A DNA stretch of 64,000 nt from Corynebacterium jeikeium (lineage in GTDB: Bacteria; Actinomycetota; Actinomycetes; Mycobacteriales; Mycobacteriaceae). Below, piece by piece: positions 18,389-29,220 of this stretch. The stretch is taken from contig NZ_JFCQ01000016.1 of assembly GCF_000738265.1 (NCBI RefSeq), forward strand, positions 124,001 through 188,000, written 5' to 3'. The notes below the pieces were generated by a model that saw only the letters and a program-made list of their open reading frames with translations, had not been told where the DNA came from and ran no database searches. The translations under genes were made by a program, and so were the position numbers. How positions within the stretch are numbered: the first letter of the stretch is position 1; every line of letters begins with the position of its first letter.

Positions 18389-18943
18389 GTGCGTTCTACC
18401 CAGCGCCACTCTCGCAGCACTAAGATCTTTACCCGCGCAACGGCTATCTCCGCCGTGCTGGCCGCTGGCCTGACCCTGTCTGCCTGTGGTGGCGATGAGG
18501 ATTCCTCCGATAACTCCTCGACCTCCAGCTCCGCTAAGTCCAGCGCCGCCCAGTCCGAAGGTGCGGGGGATAGCAAAACCCCGACCGTAGAGCAGCTGGC
18601 TGCCGTGCTGAACCGCGCCGTGGACCCCAAGGTACCGACGGATCAGAAGACTGATACGGTCGTCAACGGCGAGCAGGCACCGGAGCTTTTTGACGCCCTG
18701 ACGAAGTCCCGCACCGAGTCCGGTGCGACCCTCGAGGTCGTCGAGCCCGTACTGCCGAGCCTGAACCCGGGCAACGTCAACGCCACCGTGAAGCTGACCG
18801 TGCCGAACCAGGAACCGCACGTGGTCAGCGACGTGGAGTTCGTTAACGAGGGCGGTAAGTGGAAGCTGGATCAGGGATGGGCCTGCACCCTGGTAGAAAA
18901 TGTTTTGCCGGACCAGGTTCCGCCGATGTGTAATGAGCTTTAA
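18389..18943 (+). CDS. Lipoprotein, MTB12/CFP-2-like
   Basis: 184 aa. The N-terminus is a lipoprotein signal peptide: basic RSTQRHSRSTK, a hydrophobic core, then the lipobox LSAC at about residues 31-34 with acylated Cys. A Ser/Asp-rich linker follows, then a globular domain resembling the mycobacterial low-molecular-weight antigen MTB12 family (LAAVLNRAVDPKVP onward), ending in a Cys pair (GWACTL and PPMC) that may form a disulphide. GTG start with GAAGGA upstream. Surface-exposed, function unknown. Confidence 0.8.
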   Translation: MRSTQRHSRSTKIFTRATAISAVLAAGLTLSACGGDEDSSDNSSTSSSAKSSAAQSEGAGDSKTPTVEQLAAVLNRAVDPKVPTDQKTDTVVNGEQAPELFDALTKSRTESGATLEVVEPVLPSLNPGNVNATVKLTVPNQEPHVVSDVEFVNEGGKWKLDQGWACTLVENVLPDQVPPMCNEL

Positions 18944-18959
18944 GCTCCACCCTTAACGA

Positions 18960-18993
18960 GCGGCTCCCACACCGGGGGCCGCTTTTATTTTTT
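18960..18993 (+). terminator. Intrinsic terminator after the lipoprotein gene
   Basis: GCGGCTCCC pairs with GGGGGCCGC around a short ACACC-like loop, followed by TTTTATTTTTTG. It sits between two convergent genes and is the best intrinsic terminator in the window. Confidence 0.85.
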
Positions 18994-18998
18994 GGGTT

Positions 18999-19910
18999 TT
19001 ATTGTTTGGGGCTCCACTTGGACTTCGACGTCGTGGTTTGCACCACATGTACCGGGGACTTGTCTTGCCCGTAGACGATCTTTGTTTTCACGTTAATGTG
19101 CCCGCGGGTAGGTAGTACCTTGTTGAGGTCCAGTGCGATCTGTCCGGTGGACTCCGTGTTTACAGACAGCACCTTCAAATCGGTCTGCGCCAGCGTAGAC
19201 ACAGCAGGCAGGCGCTGAACCTCTACCTTCAAGGAGACAGACTGGCCCTGGCGCTCCAGCAGGGTGTAGGTGATGTCCTGCTTCATCGAGATATCACCAT
19301 CGACGCGGTTGGACACTGTCCACTTTGCGCCCACACCGACTGCCGGGGTGGGGAAGACGATGGGGAAGTCATTCATCTGGTTCAGCGCGGATTCCACGCT
19401 GGCGCGGGCGGTCTGGCTGGCGCTATCGGGGGCGCTGTAGCTGCGCGAGGTTACACGGCCGTCGACGTCTTGCTCGGAGGACATCTTAAAGCCCTCGGCC
19501 GTTGCGATGTCGTCGTTCTTGTCCTCATTCGTGCCGGACGGCTTGCCCACAGTCACGGTGCTCTGGCGGCCCTTGCCATCGGTGGAAGCCTCGGCGGACA
19601 GCGGCAGGTGCATCGTCACCTCGTCGTAATCCAGCTCCGCAACATCGGGACTATTTTTGTCATGCCCCTTCGTGTGCTGTTCAAAGCCCTGGGTGGCGTC
19701 GAAGGAAACCTCTTGGTTGCCCCCTTGGGAGAACCACACGAGGGGTTCCTGCGGGGTGGCGCCACGGTTCAGCACCTCGATCTTTACACCCGGCACAGCC
19801 ACGTCGGCTGGCTTAGATTGCGGCTCCTCGGTATCGGAGCAACCAACGGCCGCAAAGGCCAGGCCAATGGCGCTGCACACGGCTAGCGCGGACTTCCTAG
19901 AATTACCCAC
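18999..19910 (-). CDS. Hypothetical lipoprotein
   Basis: 303 aa. Signal peptide with core LAVCSAIGLAFAAVGCS; the lipobox AVGC puts the acylated Cys at about residue 24. The mature part is mostly beta-strand-like, with a Lys/Asp-rich loop, and contains no recognised catalytic motif. The arrangement resembles secreted lipoproteins of unknown function in corynebacteria. It diverges from lspA (41 bases apart) and converges on the MTB12-like gene across a terminator. Confidence 0.78.
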   Translation of the reverse strand: MGNSRKSALAVCSAIGLAFAAVGCSDTEEPQSKPADVAVPGVKIEVLNRGATPQEPLVWFSQGGNQEVSFDATQGFEQHTKGHDKNSPDVAELDYDEVTMHLPLSAEASTDGKGRQSTVTVGKPSGTNEDKNDDIATAEGFKMSSEQDVDGRVTSRSYSAPDSASQTARASVESALNQMNDFPIVFPTPAVGVGAKWTVSNRVDGDISMKQDITYTLLERQGQSVSLKVEVQRLPAVSTLAQTDLKVLSVNTESTGQIALDLNKVLPTRGHINVKTKIVYGQDKSPVHVVQTTTSKSKWSPKQ

Positions 19911-19950
19911 AAGTTCACAGCGTAACAGGCGGACATTAGACTACTTAAGC

Positions 19951-20511
19951 GTGACTTCGAAACGCGCATCTATCGCAGCCTTGACCCTGATGTTTGGGAT
20001 CATCGCCGTCGACCAGATCACGAAATGGGCGGTCGTCGAGAACCTCGAGCCACAGCGGGCCTACCCCGTTATCGGCGAATTCTTCCGCCTGTACCTGGTG
20101 CGCAATCCGGGTGCGGCGTTTTCGATGGGAACCAGCGCCACCATCTTCTTTTCCTGCTTCCAGCTGATCGCCTTCCTGGCCTGTATCGTTCTGGCCCTGC
20201 GTACACGTTACTTGGCGGGTGCGCTGCCGATTGGTCTGATCGGGGGTGGCGCAGCGGGCAACCTGATCGACCGTGTTTTTCGCGAGCCGGGAGGTATGCA
20301 CGGCCACGTTGTGGACTTTCTGTCTTTCGGTAGCTTCGCCATTTTTAATGTTGCTGACGCCGCCATCACCGTCGGCGTGGCGTGTTACGTGATCTACGCA
20401 TTCTTCATCGAGCCGGCGAATCATGTGCGCGCCGAGCGGGCTAGCGAGTCCAGTGAGGCTAGCGATACCAGCGATACCAGCGAGGTGAGCGAGGGGGAGG
20501 AGAGCCGATGA
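19951..20511 (+). CDS. lspA: LspA, signal peptidase II
   Basis: Membrane aspartic protease that removes lipoprotein signal peptides after Lgt modification. Four hydrophobic segments; catalytic Asp residues lie in GNLIDRVF (about residue 107) and FNVADAAI (about 136). The GTG at 19951 is the best start, since longer readings overlap the divergent lipoprotein gene. The C-terminus has a low-complexity acidic Ser tail with repeated SDTSDTSE, not part of the fold. The stop overlaps rluD as ATGA. Confidence 0.94.
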   Translation: MTSKRASIAALTLMFGIIAVDQITKWAVVENLEPQRAYPVIGEFFRLYLVRNPGAAFSMGTSATIFFSCFQLIAFLACIVLALRTRYLAGALPIGLIGGGAAGNLIDRVFREPGGMHGHVVDFLSFGSFAIFNVADAAITVGVACYVIYAFFIEPANHVRAERASESSEASDTSDTSEVSEGEESR

Positions 20512-21485
20512 CCCGGGAAAACCGAGTGATGCCGGTGCCGGATGGCCTGGCGGGAATGCGCGTGGACGCAGGACTGTCCAAGCTACTGGGGCTCAGCCGT
20601 ACCGCGGTTGCGGAGCTGGCCGCCGATGGCGACATTCTGCAGGACCAGTCGCCGGTGGGGAAGTCCGATCGGCTCATTGCGGGCGCATGGCTGGACGTGA
20701 CCCTTCCCGCCCCGCCTCGGGATCTGGCCGCCGAACCGGCCCGGCATGTGGAGGGGATGGAGATCCTGTACTCCGACGAGGACGTCATCGCGGTGGACAA
20801 GCCCGTCGGCGTGGCTGCCCACCCCACCGTCGGCTGGGATGGCCCGACGGTGACCTCCGGTCTGGCGGCTGCGGGCTTTCGCATTTCTACTTCCGGTCCG
20901 CCAGAGCGCAAGGGAATCGTGCAGCGGCTAGACGTCGGCACCTCCGGCGTGATGATTGTGGCAGCCAGCGAGCGTGCCTACAGCGTGCTGAAGAACGCCT
21001 TCCGGGATCGCGAGGTCTCCAAGACCTATCACGCACTGGTGCAAGGGCACCCCGACCCGACGTCCGGCACCATCGATGCCCCCATCGGACGCCACCCCTC
21101 CGCAGGCTGGCGCTTCAGCGTGCGCGAGGATGGCAAGCACGCGATTACCCACTACGACACGCTGGAGGCTCACCGCCAAGCCAGCTTGCTGGAGGTCAAA
21201 CTGCAGACCGGTCGTACACACCAGATCCGCGTGCATTTCTCCGCCTTGCATCACCCGCTGTGCGGGGATCCGATGTACGGTAGCGATCCGAAGCTCTCCG
21301 AACGGCTAGGCCTCAACCGCCAATGGCTGCATGCCGTGGAGCTGGGGTTCCCGCACCCGGATGGGTCGTGGAGGACCGTGCAATCGCCATACCCCCAGGA
21401 CCTGCAGCAGGCGCTGGATAGGCTGCGGGACGCCAACGGCATCGGCGCGAAGAACTCGAAGAACGCTGGAGGCCACCAGCCGTGA
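20508..21485 (+). CDS. rluD: RluD-type 23S rRNA pseudouridine synthase
   Basis: RluA-family pseudouridine synthase with an N-terminal S4-like domain ([20 protein letters not shown]) and catalytic domain. Catalytic Asp is in the QRLDVGTSG motif (about residues 142-150, usually HRLDxxTSG; here Gln replaces His). [10 protein letters not shown] is the second signature. 325 aa. The gene follows lspA immediately, the common lspA-rluD pair. Confidence 0.92.
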   Translation: MTRENRVMPVPDGLAGMRVDAGLSKLLGLSRTAVAELAADGDILQDQSPVGKSDRLIAGAWLDVTLPAPPRDLAAEPARHVEGMEILYSDEDVIAVDKPVGVAAHPTVGWDGPTVTSGLAAAGFRISTSGPPERKGIVQRLDVGTSGVMIVAASERAYSVLKNAFRDREVSKTYHALVQGHPDPTSGTIDAPIGRHPSAGWRFSVREDGKHAITHYDTLEAHRQASLLEVKLQTGRTHQIRVHFSALHHPLCGDPMYGSDPKLSERLGLNRQWLHAVELGFPHPDGSWRTVQSPYPQDLQQALDRLRDANGIGAKNSKNAGGHQP

Positions 21486-22141
21486 GCCAATCACAGCAAC
21501 ACCCCGATCAGCAGTATCGGGGGCGTAGTCCGCAGCAGTTGAAAGCAAACAAGAAGCGCCAGCGCCAGCTGGACTGGGAGGACACCCGCCGACCAGGTTG
21601 GGTCGCTTGGCTGTCCGGCATTTGCCTCATTGCGATGGGATGTGGCGTCATTGCCATGGGCGCATCAGACCTCACCTCCAAAGCGCCGAACATCAACGGC
21701 GACCAGCTCGGCCCCTTCGAAGGCACCCCGGCGCAGTACCGCGAGCACGCGCGCGAACAACTCGACCACATGACCGGCGAAGAACCGCGCTGGGCGCTAG
21801 TGTCCCCGGCACCGGAGCACGCATGGAATTCCGGCGAGGTGATCGAGCTGCTCAAGGGCATCGATGCGCGAGTGAGTACCCTCTACTTCGGCGCGACGGC
21901 CTATGCGACGCTGCCGGAACCAGCGGTGGGGCATACCCGCGCCGACGTCATCAACCGCGCTGTGGGGCGCATAGCGCGAAGTGCGCGGACCCAACCGGAT
22001 AAGCTGCGTATCGACGGAGTGCTAGTCCACGCAACCCCGGAGCAGCTCCGTGAGCTGGCGAAACGCGCCTATGCCGTGGAACCTGCAGATCCGGGGGCGG
22101 TGTACGGACGCATTGGGATTCGACCGATGGGAGCGAGATAG
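21482..22141 (+). CDS. Single-pass membrane protein of unknown function
   Basis: 219 aa, GTG start overlapping the rluD stop. The N-terminal 40 residues are polar and basic, then one hydrophobic helix ([20 protein letters not shown], about residues 39-58). The remainder is a soluble, presumably outside, domain of about 150 residues with no recognised motif. It ends exactly where rarD starts, so it is likely co-transcribed. Confidence 0.75.
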   Translation: MSQSQQHPDQQYRGRSPQQLKANKKRQRQLDWEDTRRPGWVAWLSGICLIAMGCGVIAMGASDLTSKAPNINGDQLGPFEGTPAQYREHAREQLDHMTGEEPRWALVSPAPEHAWNSGEVIELLKGIDARVSTLYFGATAYATLPEPAVGHTRADVINRAVGRIARSARTQPDKLRIDGVLVHATPEQLRELAKRAYAVEPADPGAVYGRIGIRPMGAR

Positions 22142-23017
22142 TTGATCTGGGGCCTGCTGTGCTACCTGATGTGGGGGCTGTTTCCTGCCTTCTTCCCCCT
22201 GCTGCAACCGGCCACGCCGATGGAGATCCTGGCGCACCGCTTTGTGTGGACGCTGGTGTTTATGCTGCTGGTGCTCGCCGCCATACGCGGGTTTAAGCAG
22301 CTGCGCTCCATCACAGCCCGGCAGTGGCGGATCGTCGCCATCGCCGCGCTGTTGATCAGTGTGAACTGGGGGCTGTACATCTATGCGGTCAACAACAATC
22401 ACGTTGCCGATGCCGCCCTTGGATACTTTATTAACCCCCTGGTCAGCGTGCTGCTGGGTGTGATCGTGTTGGGGGAGAAGCTGCGTCGCTTGCAGCTTGT
22501 CTCTGTCGGCATCGCCACCATCGCCGTCGTGGTGTTGACCGTCGCGCTGGGGTCGCCACCGGTGATCTCCCTGGCGTTGGCTTTTAGCTTTGGGTTCTAC
22601 GGGCTCGTTAAGAAGCAGGTTAGTTTGACGCCCATTCAGTCCCTCACCGCCGAGACTCTTGTCCTGGCGCCGGTAGGGTTGATCTACTTGGGATTTTTGC
22701 AGTCCCAGGGCACCAACACTTACGTGCAGTTGGGCGCTGGCCACGCCGCACTGCTGATGCTGGCGGGCGTGGTGACAGCGCTGCCGCTGCTGTGCTTCGC
22801 TCGCGCCGCCCAAGAAATGTCTTTAACGAGCCTGGGCATGGTTCAATACATCACGCCGGTGATCCAGATGCTGTGGGCCGTCTTTGTGAACAGCGAGCAC
22901 ATCGAACCCGCCCGCTGGGTCGGCTTCGTGCTTATCTGGCTTGCGGTGGTTGTCTTCATCGTTGACTTGGTACGCAACCGCCCGCCGCGGGTACGGCGGG
23001 TGAAGAAGCTGAGCTAG
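22142..23017 (+). CDS. rarD: RarD-like EamA transporter
   Basis: Ten-helix drug/metabolite transporter of the RarD subfamily, 291 aa. The start MIWGLLCYLMWGLFPAFF and the VNWGLYIYAVNNNHVADAAL block are typical of RarD. TTG start immediately after the preceding stop. Substrate unknown. Its TAG and that of the convergent oxidase share the same CTAG at 23014-23017. Confidence 0.88.
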   Translation: MIWGLLCYLMWGLFPAFFPLLQPATPMEILAHRFVWTLVFMLLVLAAIRGFKQLRSITARQWRIVAIAALLISVNWGLYIYAVNNNHVADAALGYFINPLVSVLLGVIVLGEKLRRLQLVSVGIATIAVVVLTVALGSPPVISLALAFSFGFYGLVKKQVSLTPIQSLTAETLVLAPVGLIYLGFLQSQGTNTYVQLGAGHAALLMLAGVVTALPLLCFARAAQEMSLTSLGMVQYITPVIQMLWAVFVNSEHIEPARWVGFVLIWLAVVVFIVDLVRNRPPRVRRVKKLS

Positions 23018-24363
23018 GCCAGGCCGAAAACCCGATCCACCATCGCATTGCGCATCATGCCCTGCGGATCCACCTTTGCGCGTACCTCGCAGGCACGCGC
23101 CAGATCCTCGTGCCGCGCCAAGAGGTCCTCGTGGGTGAGGGTGTGCAGCTTCCCCCAGTGCGGACGCCCCGTAGCAACGGACTTGAAGATCGGCTCGATG
23201 TGGCGGAACAGAGCATGGTGGCTGTCCTTGTTGTAGCGGTGGATGGCGATGTAACAGGACTCGCGTCCCTTCGCCGTGGACAGCGGCACGTCATCGGCGG
23301 CGGTTGCGCGAACCTCGATCGGGAACAGCACCTGCTCGCCGCACGTGTTCATGGTGTGCTGGACCTCTCGCAGGACCTCGCGGGCGTCCGCCAGAGGAAC
23401 GGAGTACTCCATCTCGTTGAAACGTACGCGGCGCGAGCTGACGAACACGTCGTGGGCGACGTTGGAGTATTCGCGCTGCGCCAGGGTCTTCGCGCTCAGC
23501 TTCGCAAAGGGCTTGCTCAGCCGGGGGAAGAAGTGCGCCAGGTCGCACATCGCGCGGTAGGCGCCATTGTTGAGCAGTTCGTCGTCGAAGACCTCCTTCC
23601 AGCGTGGTACTGGGTTGGTTGGAGTATTGCCCGGCAGTCGGGTGTTCGTCTTCACGTGGGCCACGTCGGTGCCGGGGAACCAGTAGAACTCCAGGTGATC
23701 CTCGCCCCGCACGCGCTCGGCGAAGTTATCCACCACCTGTGCGTTTGGTTCCGCCCGCTCGACCGCATGCAGAACGAAGGTATCCACCACGTCGAGCTCT
23801 ACCTCGGTAATGATGCCGTAGGCGCCCAGCGAGACTCGGGCGATGTCGTAGAGCTCTCCGGCGATACCCTCTGCGTCGGCGTAGCATTCGTGGGCGTGGC
23901 CGTCCGGGGTGATGATGCGGAAAGCTCGCAACATGCCAGCAAAACCGGTGAATCCCAGACCCGTGCCGTGGGTGCTGGTGCCGATCGCGCCAGCCAACGA
24001 CTGCGGATCGACATCCCCCTGGTTGGCCAGTGCCACTCCCCGGGGAGCCAGGATGCCCGGTACATCCCGCAGGCGGGTTCCGGCGCGCAGGCGGGCGGTC
24101 ATCTTCTGCGGGTCAAAGTGGATCAAGCCCGCCAGGTTGTCCAGGCTGACCTGGATGCCATCGGTCGCGGCGACGGAGGTAAAGGAATGCCCGGCGCCGA
24201 TGGGCTTGATCCTTTCCCCTGATGCGGCGGCGCGCTGGATCAGCTGGATCAGTTCCGCCTCATCGCGCGGAGCCACCTGTTTGCGCGGCTGGCCGGTGGT
24301 CACGCCGGACCAGTTGGACCAGCGGGAGTTATGGGCGGGCTTGCGGGTAATAGTGGTGCTCAT
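23014..24363 (-). CDS. FAD-linked D-arabinono-1,4-lactone oxidase family protein
   Basis: Aldonolactone-type oxidoreductase. The FAD domain has IKPIGAGHSFTSVA (about residues 46-59) and GTSTHGTG (about 124-131); the ALO C-terminal domain ends near RPHWGKLHTL. Such enzymes oxidise sugar lactones or polyols. 449 aa from the ATG at 24363, preceded by GAAGGAAAG. It overlaps the upstream PLP gene stop (TAATG), so the two are translated together. Confidence 0.88.
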   Translation of the reverse strand: MSTTITRKPAHNSRWSNWSGVTTGQPRKQVAPRDEAELIQLIQRAAASGERIKPIGAGHSFTSVAATDGIQVSLDNLAGLIHFDPQKMTARLRAGTRLRDVPGILAPRGVALANQGDVDPQSLAGAIGTSTHGTGLGFTGFAGMLRAFRIITPDGHAHECYADAEGIAGELYDIARVSLGAYGIITEVELDVVDTFVLHAVERAEPNAQVVDNFAERVRGEDHLEFYWFPGTDVAHVKTNTRLPGNTPTNPVPRWKEVFDDELLNNGAYRAMCDLAHFFPRLSKPFAKLSAKTLAQREYSNVAHDVFVSSRRVRFNEMEYSVPLADAREVLREVQHTMNTCGEQVLFPIEVRATAADDVPLSTAKGRESCYIAIHRYNKDSHHALFRHIEPIFKSVATGRPHWGKLHTLTHEDLLARHEDLARACEVRAKVDPQGMMRNAMVDRVFGLA

Positions 24364-25541
24364 TAGACAAAACTCTTTCCTTCGCCGCGGTAGGTGGGCC
24401 ATTCCGCGACAATTTCACCGGCCGAGACGACCAGCACGCTATCGATGTATTCAGTTGCCTCACCGGCCTTCGCGTGGCGCATCCACACGTGGTCGCCGAG
24501 GCGCAAGTTCCGGGCTGCGGAGCCGCTCAGCGGAGTCTGCACTTCGCCGGGGCCTTCCAGCGGGGCCATCTTTAGATCCCTTGGCCAGTCGACGACCGGC
24601 AGGCGATCCTTACCCGGGGGACCAGAGGCGATACGTCCTCCGCCGGCGACCGTCACTGTCTCCGGCCCAGGGCGGCGCACCACTGGCACGACGAACCATT
24701 CCGCCGGGGTCGGCTGGAACTGGCGGTAGTGGTCGAAAAGTCCGGGGCCGATGATGCCGGAGCCCGCGCCGATCTCGGTGATGGCGGCCTCCGCGCTGGT
24801 GGTTTCGATCGAGCCGGTGCCACCACCGTTGACGAACTCCAGAGGAGGCAGACCCGCCACGCGCAGTTCCTCCGCGACGGCGGCGACGATCTTTGCGCGA
24901 CGGCTAGCCAGCTCACGCACCGACAGCGCCTTCATCGCCGCGACGGCAGGGGAGGTGTCCGTGGTGCCGGCGACCTGACCCTCGTAGGCCATGAGGCCGA
25001 CCAAGCGGAATCCCTCGCGCTGGCGGACCTGCCGGGCGAAGTCGCGAACCTCCGCCACCGTATACAGAGGGGAACGTAAGGCTCCGATGTGAACGGGGCC
25101 GGCGCGCAACGCGGCGTCAATATCAATACAAACCCGAATGTCTCCACGCTCGTGGGGCGGCACCACAGAGTCGATAAAGTCCAGGTGAGCGACCGAATCG
25201 ACCATGAGAGTGATGGCCTCGCGGGCGCGCGCATCGTGGATCAAACGATGCAGCGCCTCGCGGTGGGCAGAAGGGTAGGCAACGAGGATGTCATCGCTGA
25301 CCTGCTCCTCGCAGAGCCATAGCGCTTCGTTCAGGTTGTAGGCCAAGATGCCGCGATAACCGGGGAGGGTAAGGACCTCCGAGATTAGCGAACGGATACG
25401 CAGCGACTTGCTGGCCACCCGAATCGGGGTACCGCGAGAACGGTGCGCCATGTCTTGCGCGTTGGCTCTGGCGGCATCCAGATCGAGCACCGCGAAGGGT
25501 GCGTCCAGGTGCGCCACTGCGAGGCGGGTATCTTTCTTCAT
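24363..25541 (-). CDS. Alanine racemase-fold PLP enzyme (amino acid deaminase/aldolase-like)
   Basis: 392 aa. N-terminal fold-type III barrel with PLP lysine in IRVASKSLRI (about residues 40-49) and GYRGILAYNLNEAL; the C-terminal domain with HVWMRHAKAGE resembles D-serine dehydratase/D-threonine aldolase. Probably acts on a D- or beta-hydroxy amino acid. The start is the ATG before KKDTRLAV; upstream extensions run into the intergenic region. Pairing with the aldonolactone oxidase is recurrent in actinobacteria, but the joint pathway is unclear. Confidence 0.82.
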   Translation of the reverse strand: MKKDTRLAVAHLDAPFAVLDLDAARANAQDMAHRSRGTPIRVASKSLRIRSLISEVLTLPGYRGILAYNLNEALWLCEEQVSDDILVAYPSAHREALHRLIHDARAREAITLMVDSVAHLDFIDSVVPPHERGDIRVCIDIDAALRAGPVHIGALRSPLYTVAEVRDFARQVRQREGFRLVGLMAYEGQVAGTTDTSPAVAAMKALSVRELASRRAKIVAAVAEELRVAGLPPLEFVNGGGTGSIETTSAEAAITEIGAGSGIIGPGLFDHYRQFQPTPAEWFVVPVVRRPGPETVTVAGGGRIASGPPGKDRLPVVDWPRDLKMAPLEGPGEVQTPLSGSAARNLRLGDHVWMRHAKAGEATEYIDSVLVVSAGEIVAEWPTYRGEGKSFV

Positions 25542-25618
25542 GGAAAGTAACTGTATAGCGATAAGGAATCCCATGTGCCGAAAAAAGGGATTTTTACAAC
25601 ACGCTAAGATGGCCAACC

Positions 25619-28600
25619 ATGAGCGGTTCCTCCTTCGTCCACCTGCATAACCACACCGAATACTCCATGCTCGACGGCATGGCTAAAGTCGATATGCTGG
25701 CCGCGGAAGCCAAGCGGCAGGGGATGCCCGCAGTCGGTATGACGGACCACGGCAACATGTTCGGTGCGGATGCTTTTTACCGGGCGATGACCGCCGCCGA
25801 CATCAAGCCCATCATCGGCATTGAGGCCTATATCGCCCCGGAATCCCGCTTTAACCAGCAGCGCGTGCGGTGGGGTAAGCCGGAGCAGAAATCTGACGAC
25901 GTCTCGGCCTCCGGTGCGTACCTGCACCAGACGATGATCGCAGAGAACGCGACGGGGCTGCGCAACCTCTTCTATCTGTCCTCGATGGCCAGCTACGAAG
26001 GTCAGCTGGGCAAGTGGCCGCGCATGGATGCCGAGCTGATCGCCCAACACTCCGAGGGCATCATCGCCACCACCGGCTGCCCGTCCGGCGACGTGCAGAC
26101 TCGCCTGCGCTTGGGACAGTTCGACAAGGCCCTGGAAGCCGCCGCCATGTGGCAGGACATCTACGGCAAAGAGAATTTTTTCCTGGAGCTGATGGATCAC
26201 GGCCTGGAGATCGAAAAGCGGGTGCGCGACGACCTGCTGGAGATCGGCCGCAAGTTGGAACTGCCGCCGCTGGTGACCAACGACTGCCACTACGTGCTGG
26301 AGCAGCAGGCCCCGGCGCACGAGGTGATGCTGTGCGTGCAGACCGGCTCCACACTGGATGAACCCACCCTGGATCAGGGCGGTAAGCGCTTTGCGTTCTC
26401 CGGCACCGGCTACTACCTGCGCACCGCCGAGGACATCCGCGCTCAGTGGGATAAGGAAGTACCGAAGGGCTGCGACAACACCCTTTGGGTAGCCGAGCGT
26501 GTGCAGGACTACTCCGAGATCTGGGAGGAGCACCCGCACGACCGCATGCCCATCGCCGACGTGCCGGAAGGCCACACGCCGACGACCTGGCTGACCCACG
26601 AAGTGATGAAGGGGTTGGAGGAGCGCTTCCCGGGCAAGGACGTCCCCGCCGAGTACATCGACCGCGCCAAGTACGAGATCAGCGTGATCGACATGAAGGG
26701 CTACCCGTCCTACTTCCTGATCGTCGCCGAGCTGATCAAGTACGCCCGCTCCGTGGGCATCCGCGTCGGTCCCGGCCGTGGTTCGGCCGCCGGTGCACTG
26801 GTCGCGTACGCGCTGACGATCACGAATATCGACCCGATGGAACACGGCCTGCTGTTCGAGCGCTTCCTGAACCCCGAGCGCCCGTCCGCACCCGATATCG
26901 ATATCGACTTCGACGATCGCCGTCGCGGAGAGATGATCCGCTACGCCTCCGACCGCTGGGGCGAGGACAAGATCGCACAGGTGATCACCTTCGGCACAGT
27001 GAAGACGAAGCAGGCTATTAAAGACTCCGCCCGCGCCCACTACGGCCAGGCCGGATTCCAGATGGCCGACCGGATCACCAAGGCCCTGCCCCCGGCGATC
27101 ATGGCTAAAGACATTCCGCTGCACGGCATCACCGACCCGGAGCACGAGCGCTACCCCGAGGCCGCCGAGGTGCGCCAGCTGATCGAAACCGACCCGGACG
27201 TGGCGAAGATCTACAAGGATGCACTCGGTCTGGAAGGCGTGATCCGCCAGGCCGGTGTGCACGCCTGTGCTGTGATTATGTCCAGCGTTCCGCTGCTGGA
27301 CTGCATCCCCATGTGGAAGCGCAAGCAGGATGGCGCGCTGATCACCGGCTGGCCGTACCCCGCCTGCGAGGCCATCGGGTTGCTGAAGATGGACTTCCTG
27401 GGCCTTAGAAACCTTACGGTTATTGGTGACGCCCTCGATAACATCAAGACCAACCGCGACTTCGAGTTGGACCTGGAGAACCTCGATACGGTGGATGATC
27501 CCACCTACGAGTTGTTGGCGCGCGGTGAGACGCTGGGCGTGTTCCAGCTGGACTCCGCGGGCATGCAGAAGCTGCTAAAGCGCATGAAGCCGACGGGCTT
27601 CAACGACATCGTGGCCGCGTTGGCGCTGTATCGCCCGGGTCCCATGGGTGTGGACGCGCACTGGGAATATGCCGACCGCAAGAACGGCCGCAAGCCGATT
27701 GTGCCGATCCACCCGGAGCTGGAAGAGGCGCTGCACGAAATCCTGGAGGAGACCTACGGTCTGATCGTGTACCAGGAGCAGATCATGAAGATCTCCCAAA
27801 AGGTCGCGAACTACACCGCGGGCCAAGCAGATGGTTTCCGCAAGGCAATGGGTAAGAAGAAGCCGGAAGTGCTGGAAAAGGAATTCGTCACCTTCGAATC
27901 GGGCATGAAGTCCAACGGCTACTCCGCCGATGCCATCAAGACGCTGTGGGATACGATCCTGCCGTTCGCCGGCTACGCCTTTAACAAATCCCACGCCGCG
28001 GGCTATGGCTTGGTTTCCTTCTGGACCGCCTACCTGAAGGCGAACTACGCGCCGGAGTACATGGCTGCGCTGCTGACCTCCGTGGCGGATAAGAAGGACA
28101 AGTCCGCGATCTACCTGGCAGACTGCCGCCACCTGGGCATTCACGTGCTGTCCCCGGACGTGAACGATTCGCGCTACACCTTCCAATCCGTTGGCAAGGA
28201 CATCCGCTTCGGCCTGGGTGCGGTGCGCAACGTGGGCGAGGACGTGGTGAACTCCATCATCGCCTCCCGCGAGGAAAAGGGCGCGTTCAAGGACTTCTCT
28301 GACTACCTGGACAAGATCGATCTGACCGCGGCAAACAAGCGCGTGACCGAGTCGCTGATTAAGGCCGGCGCCTTCGACTCGCTGGGCCACCCGCGCAAGG
28401 GCATGGTGCTGGTGCACGAGGACGCGGTGGACGCCGTCACTGCCACCAAGAAGGCCGCAGCGAAGGGGCAATTCGACCTGTTCGCAGGCCTGGGCGGGGA
28501 CGACGACGCGGGCGATGTCTTCCGCGTGGAGGTGCCCGACCAGGAGTGGGAACGCAAGCACCAGCTGGCGCTGGAACGCGACATGCTGGGCCTCTACGTC

Positions 28601-29188
28601 TCCGGCCACCCCCTGGACGGCTTCGAGGATGCCCTGGACGCGCAGATCGACACGCCCCTGACGACCGTGCTGTCCGGCGAACTGCCGAACAACAAGGATC
28701 TGAAGATCGGCGGCATCATCTCGGCCGTCGAGCGCCGCATCGACCGCAACGGCAACCCCTGGGCGATCGCCACGCTGGAGGATCAGCATGGTGCACAGGT
28801 AGAGCTGCTGGTGTTCCCGAAGACCTACCAGATGGTGGCCCCGCAGATCGTCGAGGACAACATCGTGCTGGCGAAGGCGAAGATTAACTACCGAGAAGAC
28901 GACATGCGCCTGTTCTGCCAGGATCTCAAGTCCGCAGAGCTCACGGTTGGCGCTGGATCCGGTGTGCCACTGCGGCTGAACATCCGCGTGGATCAGGCCA
29001 CGCCGGGCAACATGGCCAACCTGCGCCGCGTGCTCAGCCAAAACAAGGGGGACTCGGATGTCTACCTGACCCTCATCGACGGTGAGGAGGAAGTTCAGTT
29101 CCTGCTCGGCCCCGAGATGCGCGTGAACAAGTCTCCGTCGTTGATGGGCGCTTTGAAGGCCTCGACCTGGGAGGGCATTTTCTCCTAG
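25619..29188 (+). CDS. dnaE: DNA polymerase III alpha subunit
   Basis: Replicative C-family polymerase, 1189 aa. N-terminal PHP domain with [13 protein letters not shown] and [10 protein letters not shown] metal ligands, polymerase active site Asp residues in [11 protein letters not shown] (about residue 424), tandem helix-hairpin-helix, and C-terminal OB-fold region ([13 protein letters not shown], about 1020). Intact PHP histidines suggest proofreading, as shown for mycobacterial DnaE1. Divergent from the PLP enzyme gene with 77 bases between. Confidence 0.96.
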   Translation: MSGSSFVHLHNHTEYSMLDGMAKVDMLAAEAKRQGMPAVGMTDHGNMFGADAFYRAMTAADIKPIIGIEAYIAPESRFNQQRVRWGKPEQKSDDVSASGAYLHQTMIAENATGLRNLFYLSSMASYEGQLGKWPRMDAELIAQHSEGIIATTGCPSGDVQTRLRLGQFDKALEAAAMWQDIYGKENFFLELMDHGLEIEKRVRDDLLEIGRKLELPPLVTNDCHYVLEQQAPAHEVMLCVQTGSTLDEPTLDQGGKRFAFSGTGYYLRTAEDIRAQWDKEVPKGCDNTLWVAERVQDYSEIWEEHPHDRMPIADVPEGHTPTTWLTHEVMKGLEERFPGKDVPAEYIDRAKYEISVIDMKGYPSYFLIVAELIKYARSVGIRVGPGRGSAAGALVAYALTITNIDPMEHGLLFERFLNPERPSAPDIDIDFDDRRRGEMIRYASDRWGEDKIAQVITFGTVKTKQAIKDSARAHYGQAGFQMADRITKALPPAIMAKDIPLHGITDPEHERYPEAAEVRQLIETDPDVAKIYKDALGLEGVIRQAGVHACAVIMSSVPLLDCIPMWKRKQDGALITGWPYPACEAIGLLKMDFLGLRNLTVIGDALDNIKTNRDFELDLENLDTVDDPTYELLARGETLGVFQLDSAGMQKLLKRMKPTGFNDIVAALALYRPGPMGVDAHWEYADRKNGRKPIVPIHPELEEALHEILEETYGLIVYQEQIMKISQKVANYTAGQADGFRKAMGKKKPEVLEKEFVTFESGMKSNGYSADAIKTLWDTILPFAGYAFNKSHAAGYGLVSFWTAYLKANYAPEYMAALLTSVADKKDKSAIYLADCRHLGIHVLSPDVNDSRYTFQSVGKDIRFGLGAVRNVGEDVVNSIIASREEKGAFKDFSDYLDKIDLTAANKRVTESLIKAGAFDSLGHPRKGMVLVHEDAVDAVTATKKAAAKGQFDLFAGLGGDDDAGDVFRVEVPDQEWERKHQLALERDMLGLYVSGHPLDGFEDALDAQIDTPLTTVLSGELPNNKDLKIGGIISAVERRIDRNGNPWAIATLEDQHGAQVELLVFPKTYQMVAPQIVEDNIVLAKAKINYREDDMRLFCQDLKSAELTVGAGSGVPLRLNIRVDQATPGNMANLRRVLSQNKGDSDVYLTLIDGEEEVQFLLGPEMRVNKSPSLMGALKASTWEGIFS

Positions 29189-29199
29189 ATCTGCTGCGC

Positions 29200-29214
29200 G
29201 GCCAGCTACTGGCC
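29200..29214. terminator. Short palindrome between dnaE and treZ
   Basis: GGCCAG-CTA-CTGGCC is a perfect 6-bp stem between convergent genes. There is no T-run, so termination is uncertain. Confidence 0.3.
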
Positions 29215-29220
29215 AACTAA

